From: Acanthamoeba castellanii str. Neff
Lineage: Eukaryota; Discosea; Longamoebia; Acanthamoebidae
NCBI RefSeq assembly: GCF_000313135.1
Contig: NW_004457710.1
Span: forward strand, 1 to 22,288
Reading direction: 5' to 3'
DNA length: 22,288 nucleotides
Below, piece after piece: positions 17,375-22,288 of this stretch. Position 1 is the stretch's first letter. Each line of letters begins with the position of its first letter. The notes beneath the pieces were generated by a model. The model worked only from the letters and a program-made list of their open reading frames with translations, was not told the DNA's origin and searched no databases. The position numbers were made by a program, and so were the translations under genes.

Positions 17375-18618
17375 CTAACAGCTGCAGTCTGAGCTCTTGT
17401 TGTCGGCGGCTGGCTGTCCGCCGGCCACCTTGATGTTCTCCTGCTGCTGGCTTGGCGCTGGGGCAGCCGCCGCACCGCCTGTTCCGCCCGTTCGCTTGGA
17501 GATGGCGCTCACCAGCGCCGTCACCGCCTCGTCCACATTTACATTTTCCTTGGCTGCGTTGCGACGACGACCCATGGCAGCCAGCAGAAGAGGGAAGGTG
17601 AGCGCCGCGTTCATAGAGCTGACTCAGCGAGCAGCATCGATGCGGGTGGGCCAGGGGGATCGTACCAGAGGTGGTGAACCACGCTGCGAAGCCGTGCTCC
17701 CGACAGTATTCGTTCATGACCTCCTCGTTGCACGGGTTCTTCACCAGGTCGCACTGGAGGGAGAGAGAGAGAGAGAGCCAACTGGGTCAGCCAGCCTTCC
17801 TCGCCCCGTAGACGTCGCGTGATGGGTGGGTGGTGGTGATGGCGGAGGAGGAAGAGGGGGTCATAGATTTTTTTAATATACCTTGTTGGCGAGCAGCACC
17901 ACGGGGATGGGCTGGTCATGGAGGGTGACCTGTTTACCCGAGGGTCGACCGATGAGGACGGCGCACGAGGTGGGGTCGGGAGGAGTGGCGTGGCGTGGAG
18001 GGTGGGTGGGTGCAACCAGGAAAATACCTTGGAGTCGATGTCCTGCTTCCACTTCTTGACGGCCTCGAAGGAAGAATTGCGGGTGATGTCGAACACCACG
18101 AAGGCCCCGACTGCTTCCTGGAGTGGAGCGAGCAGGGACACAAGAAGGGAGGGCAGTCAGCGCTTGACAGGAACATGTGCCAAGGCGGTGGTGGGGGTGA
18201 GAGTACTTTGTAGTAAACACGTGTCATGTTGCCGTATCGCTCCTGTCCTGCAATGTCCCATAGCTGCAGACGCACCAGCGTTTTCGAGTCCCAGTTGATC
18301 TCCTTCAACGCAAAATCGACCCCGATCTAATTGATATTTGAGTTACACCATGAAAATAAATATTAAAAACCGCACCGAGCCGGCAGTTGTAGGACAGGCA
18401 GAGAGGTGCTAAGTTGGGTACCGTCGATTTGTAGCTGTCGGAGTACATGTTGTTTACATAACGACGAATGATCGCCGTTTTGCCTATTGCAGAAGCGTCA
18501 CATCGATGTTGAATGATGGATTCAAATTAGCAACGGTCTGGGGAGGAGGGGTACCGGTGCCCATGTCGCCCACCACGAGAACCTTGTAGAGATACTCAGA
18601 AACGCCTTCCTCGCCCAT
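17375..18618 (-). CDS. Rab32-like small GTPase
   Basis: Seven exons (18618..18555, 18483..18422, 18326..18207, 18117..18028, 17929..17882, 17753..17666, 17553..17375) give 216 residues. G-box motifs are intact: GDMGTGKT (17-24), the switch I threonine (ST, then IGVDFALK), WDIAGQER (65-72), ANKCD (126-130) and TSAK (156-159). IAGQER in place of the usual TAGQER is a hallmark of the Rab32/38 subfamily, as is [17 protein letters not shown]. The extreme C-terminus, CSC, is a double-geranylgeranylation signal after an Ala/Gly/Gln-rich linker. Rab32-type GTPases act on lysosome-related organelles, mitochondria-ER contacts and contractile or phagosomal membranes in amoebae. All exons join with matching phase; the start at 18618 gives a normal Rab N-terminus. 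Confidence 0.93.
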
Positions 18619-18984
18619 GATTTATACAGTGTTGTTGGTTGTGCTTGTTGCTCCCTCCGTTCGTTATTTTGTCGCGGTGGTGCCTCCGGTGCGACAGCAG
18701 AGAACTCGCTTCCTTCTTCCTTCGCTTTTCCTTTTCGTTTTCCACGTGCCTGCAAATACGTTGCACAACCCTGACCATCCCACCTTGCAAAGAGAGAAGG
18801 GAGTCCTCTTGATCGTGGATGATGCCGAGCTGCCCCAATCATAATAAATAGTACACGCTGTGATGGTGGCGGTGGTGATGGGCGGAGAGAGAAAGAAGGA
18901 CAGACGCGAGAGCGCTTCAAGCGGCTGCCGGGTTGAGTGGGTGTGGCGGAGATGAGAGTAGAGGGAGAGGAGAGAGAAGGAGGG
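18619..18984. promoter_or_regulatory. Intergenic region: Rab32-like promoter and 3' end of the two-TM gene
   Basis: These 366 bases separate two minus-strand genes. The part near 18619-18680 is relatively T/G-rich and adjoins the Rab32-like start. Open frames on both strands here lack the strong codon bias of the neighbours, so no gene is called. Confidence 0.3.
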
Positions 18985-20378
18985 TCAGAGGCGTGGCGAT
19001 GCAACGCCAGCGGCGGAGCGGTGGACGGCCTTGGTATGCGAGAAGTGGCGGAAGAAGCGGTCGTAGGAGATGGGCGCGATATCTTCAATGCAGAGCGGAG
19101 CTCCCGGGCGGGTCGAGTCGCCCACGCCGGCGAAGAGGAGCGAGAGGCGGTGCGTGAAGGGGCTGATGACGTTGACCTCCTTCTTGGACACAATCTCCGT
19201 GCTCGCCACCTCCCGTGGCCGCCCCAGCACCCGGTACCGCGCCGACCGCTGCTGCCACTTGATCAGCTCGCGCTGCAACGAGATGAACAGCTTCAGGAAC
19301 CGGTCCTTCTGGCTTCCCTACTCTCACGCGTAGCGTGTCGTGTGTCGTGTCGTTGGTCGTGTCAGCGCAATAGGCAAGACAGGAGGTGACTGGGCATGAG
19401 GACGCACCTTGCCCTTCCAGCTGAAGATCTGGTAGAACTGGTTGCCCTCCTTGACGACGAGCTGCAGCCAGGCCTCCTCCTCCGAGAAGTGCGTGCGGAA
19501 GTAGTGGAGGGACGTGCGCTCGATGACAAACTCCAGCTTCGCCGAGCGGAACACGCCGTGCTTCTTGATGAGCAGGGTCTCCGGGCTGAAGGTGAAGGAG
19601 ATCTTGAGCACGATGCACAGCATCAACGCAAAGAAGAACCCCAGCGCCAGGATCGCCAGCGTCAGCCCTGCAGCCACCGCCTCCTCGGTCAGCGTCACGA
19701 GGCGAGCACCCGCGCACACGGCGAGGAAAGGGCGAGGAGATTCCAGACTGGTGGCGCACCAGCAATGCCGTAGTACATCTCCACGCTCTGGAAGTAGCCG
19801 CCCAGGTAGGGCTTGTCGCCGTAGCGCAGCAGCACCCCGGCCCCGATGCCCAGGAACAAGATGGCCAGCGGGAACAGCGTGAGCTTGCCCGTGAACAGAT
19901 ACTCGATGGTGGCCGCCTCCCGCTCGTCCTGTGCAATCGACCACCCACCCGCCACGCACCCACCCGTAGAGTCTGAGGGCCGCGTCCACTTCGGGGAAGG
20001 CGAGAGCTGCAGCGGCGCCTGCGCGTGGGTGGTGGGTGTCGTGCGGGTGGCTGGTGGGGACCCACCCGTGCAAGCAGGGGTTGCTTAACTGTTGCGTACG
20101 GCTTGGAGGTTGTCATCGCCTTTTCCATCTCCCTGCTCTCTTTCGTTGCATCTGCTTCGGCTTCTGCGGCCTCGTGGTGCTCCTGCTCTGTGTTCGCTTC
20201 TCCGACTGCTCCTGCCGCCCCATGATGGGGTCCCGGTCCCGTCGGGTCCCGCACTGGATGGCGAGGTGGTACTACTCGATTGTGATCCTACTCCACCCGC
20301 AGAAGTATGGCGTTTGGGCAGGAGGGGCGCGCCATCCGCGGCCTCTTCGTCGTACTCGTAGTCGGGGGTGCGCCCCAT
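18985..20378 (-). CDS. Two-transmembrane protein of unknown function
   Basis: Six exons (20378..20297, 20211..20062, 20018..19960, 19928..19760, 19667..19408, 19308..18985) give 347 residues. The N-terminal ~95 residues are charged and low-complexity (MGRTPDYEYDEEAADGAPLL, then a Glu/Ala-rich segment). Two hydrophobic helices follow: LTLFPLAILFLGIGAGVLLR (about 112-131) and a LTLAILALGFFFALMLCIVL segment (about 155-174). The C-terminal half appears soluble and folded (ETLLIKKHGVFRSAKLEFVI, LHYFRTHFSEEEAWLQLVVK, FLKLFISLQRELIKWQQRSA). This suggests an endomembrane or plasma-membrane protein with cytosolic ends and a compact beta-rich domain after TM2. I do not recognise the family. The boundary between exons 2 and 3 is the weakest point because its donor is GTCCCC. 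The other splice sites are good. It is head to head with the LisH-WD40 gene. Confidence 0.65.
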
Positions 20379-20586
20379 TCGTCCATCGGGAATGTGTACT
20401 TGGTGTTGTGGCCACGCCCCTCCCTCTGTGGTTGGTTTTCCTCGCGCCACATTTTTCCCTTTCTGTCGACGCCGGGCGAAAAGTGTTTCCGGTTCTCTAC
20501 CAAGGGCACCACGAAGCAAGAAGCAGCCAAGGCCATGGACGAGCAAGCACACGGCACTTCTGCTGCTGCCGCTGCTGCCACCGGTA
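20379..20586. promoter_or_regulatory. Divergent promoter region (208 bp)
   Basis: This gap lies between the start codon of the two-TM gene (minus, 20378) and that of the LisH-WD40 gene (plus, 20587). An in-frame continuation upstream of 20587 exists without a stop, so part of this stretch could encode more of the LisH-WD40 N-terminus. No defined promoter motif was recognised. Confidence 0.35.
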
Positions 20587-21647
20587 ATGGTGGTGGCTGG
20601 TGGTGCGCGTCGCCGCTTTGTGGAGGACTACCTGACCCCCTACAACGCCTACTCCGCCACCCACACCCTCCAGCTCGTGCAGGTACGTCGCTACCCACCT
20701 CCCCCGGCTGCACGTTGGCCAACCACTGGGCACACTACACTAACACGCTGGGGGGCGGCGGCGGCATCGCGGGGTAGCAATGGCTGCACGAGCACGACTA
20801 TGTGCAGGCCCTCGCGGCTCTGGAGAGCGAAAGGTGCAGCAGCAGCCGCAGCACCTGCTCCTTCTTCCGCCTCTCCTCCTCCTCCTCTTGTCCCACGTTG
20901 GACGCGCGAACGTGACCGTGATGGTGGATGGGTGGATGGCGCGGTTGTGGTGGCTGGTGGCTGGTGGCTGGTGGGGGGGGGGCACAGTGGGGTGAGCTAC
21001 ACGGCGGAGGGGCTTCAGCGGAGTGGGCAGCTAGCCAGCATCCTCACGGAGCACCACGAGCTGCAGCTCGCCATGCAGGGCGAGGACGAGGCGCGCAAGA
21101 CCCATCTGGAAGAGCTCGTGCGTTAACCCACAATTGCCCTCTACCCGGGACAACGTTGCAGCAACGTTGCACACACAACACACACACACAACACACACAC
21201 ACACACACACACCAACACACACAGCACACACAACACAGCACACACACAGCACACCATGCACCATTCAACGGCGCCTATGGTTAGCCCGCCACCAATCGAA
21301 TCGTCACGTGTTGGCCTCGCGGTATGCTTGGGTGTGCGTGGGTGGGCGCGGGTGCAGCTGGCTGGCGGCAGCGGGCGGTTCGTGAATTCGATGTCGGCGT
21401 CGCTGGACAACCTCCACCCGGGCAAGCCCGTGCTCGCGGTCGCGTTTTCGCCCGACCCCGAGAAGACGTGGCTAGCGACGGGGAGCGCCGACAAGACCAT
21501 CCGCATCACCGACTACGAATCGCACGCCCACATCGCCACCTTTGACCACCACCAGGCCGGCGTCATCAGCATCGCCTTTAGCCCCGTTCAGCCGTACGCC
21601 CTTCGTCGATCCACGCTTCTGCATTCACACAGCCAGCGGCTTTGCTG

Positions 21648-21678
<31 letters not shown>

Positions 21679-22288
21679 CGTGTCGTGTGTGTGTGTGCCA
21701 TGTGTGGCGTGGCGCGTGTCGTGTGGGCCTAATGGGCTTACGCGAGGGTGATCCACGGTACTACCGTAGGGATCAGCTCCTGTCCGGCTCGATGGACGGA
21801 ACGGCCTCGCTCGTCAGCGTGGCCTCGTCGAGTGTCCAGCAGCGCTTCTCCGACCACAGAAAGTGCGAGCCCCCTCCTCCCACCTCCTTCCTTTGCGTGG
21901 CCGCTGGTCCTGCCACGCCGACGTCGTCCACTTCACCCCCCCCCCCACCAAGTGGCGGGACTCATCCAGCCGTCCACCCCACCCCCCCCCCAATCCCGCC
22001 CGCCCGCCCCCCCCATGGTAGGTATGTGGTGTGCACGGCGTGGCATCCGGAAGGCCGGTACTTCGCCACGGGCTCATACGGTGCGTAGGCGCTCTGCCCC
22101 CTTCTTTTTGCCTGGCGAGAGCGAATGGGCGATTCCCAACATTCTGCCATCTATCTGTCTATCCAATCAAGATAGGATCTGATATATAGGTATATGTATC
22201 CCATCTTCTTCCCATCCGCAGATCACACCGTGTGCCTCTACGAGAAAAGGTGCCTACCCCCCTCTCCTTGCGATCGCCCCCCCCCCGT
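20587..22288 (+). CDS. LisH-WD40 repeat protein (partial, runs off the right edge)
   Basis: Exons 20587-20682, 20778-20833, 20988-21117, 21358-21593, 21770-21862, 22022-22080 and 22222-22249 join in frame, and the last ends at a GTGCC donor, so the gene continues beyond the window. The N-terminus FVEDYLTPYNAYSATHTLQL plus VQQWLHEHDYVQALAALESE is LisH-like, a dimerising helical motif. It is followed by a helical linker (LASILTEHHELQLAMQ). WD40 blades then begin: VLAVAFSPDPEKTWLATGSA with DKTIRITDYE, then VISIAFSPVQPDQLLSGSMD, then VVCTAWHPEGRYFATGSYDH. LisH-WD40 proteins usually act as scaffolds in transcription, mRNA, centrosome or ubiquitin-ligase complexes. I cannot assign which. An earlier start in the MDEQAHG frame at 20534 was rejected because it does not join the LisH frame. 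Confidence 0.8.
21171..21251. repeat. CA-rich microsatellite in an intron
   Basis: Imperfect (CA)n with interspersed CAACA/CAGCA units lies in the LisH-WD40 intron 21118-21357. Confidence 0.9.
21650..21700. repeat. GT microsatellite with embedded GTGTC pentamers
   Basis: A (GT)n run followed by GTCGTGTCGTGTGTG lies in the LisH-WD40 intron 21594-21769. It includes the reverse complement of the CACGA motif seen elsewhere in the window. Confidence 0.9.

Noticed and set aside
20534..20682. A start at 20534 (MDEQAHG, alanine-rich) for the LisH-WD40 gene.
   Set aside because: It is in a different frame from the LisH helix and no intron of reasonable length repairs the shift; the ATG at 20587 is in the correct frame.
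21030..21270. Cysteine/valine-rich minus-strand frames.
   Set aside because: They are translations of the CA/GT microsatellite and the antisense of a LisH-WD40 exon.

Overview
The window looks like nuclear DNA of a free-living, Acanthamoeba-like amoebozoan. This is inferred from four things: GC-rich coding sequence with strong third-position G/C bias; many short spliceosomal introns (mostly about 60-180 bp) with GTACG, GTACC or GTGCG donors; genes packed tightly on both strands; and a gene set (LIN9/ALY, RFC1, Rab32-type GTPase, TMCO1, SCAI, LRR-FYVE-SH3) that is eukaryotic and partly amoeba- or plant-like. No operons, rRNA, tRNA or CRISPR array were seen. All gene models below were spliced by eye, requiring GT/GC...AG borders and reading-frame continuity. 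No searches were run.

Layout. The left edge (1-125, minus) holds the first exon of a SCAI-like gene, head to head with a TMCO1-type ER calcium channel gene (420-1459, plus). A near-perfect palindrome carrying AATAAA on both strands (1518-1559) follows TMCO1. Next come an uncertain small gene with a 16-copy CACGA array (about 1592-2200) and a secreted, signal-peptide-bearing protein (2231-2941, minus). A 471-bp block with a single CpG (3151-3621) stands out sharply from its CpG-rich surroundings and overlaps the end of an unrecognised five-exon minus-strand gene (3588-4554). Only 74 bp separates that gene from a divergent LRR-FYVE-coiled-coil-SH3 gene (4629-7078).

From 7400 to 20378 there is a run of minus-strand genes: a calponin-homology protein with a 38-residue tandem-repeat tail (7400-9142), the large clamp-loader subunit RFC1 (9446-13549, 11 exons), a LIN9/ALWAYS EARLY homologue with SANT and DIRP domains (13727-17100, 13 exons), a Rab32-like GTPase (17375-18618, 7 exons) and a two-transmembrane protein of unknown function (18985-20378, 6 exons). 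The last is head to head with a LisH-WD40 gene (20587 to right edge, plus).

Functionally the genes form no single pathway. They cover DNA replication (RFC1), cell-cycle transcription (LIN9/ALY), membrane trafficking and phosphoinositide signalling (Rab32-like, LRR-FYVE-SH3), the actin cytoskeleton (calponin-like), ER calcium handling (TMCO1) and scaffolding (LisH-WD40). The strongest candidates for something undescribed are the CpG-depleted insert, the unrecognised gene it overlaps, the repeated DDIPWD-type motifs in RFC1, the LRR-FYVE-SH3 architecture and the calponin-like repeat protein.
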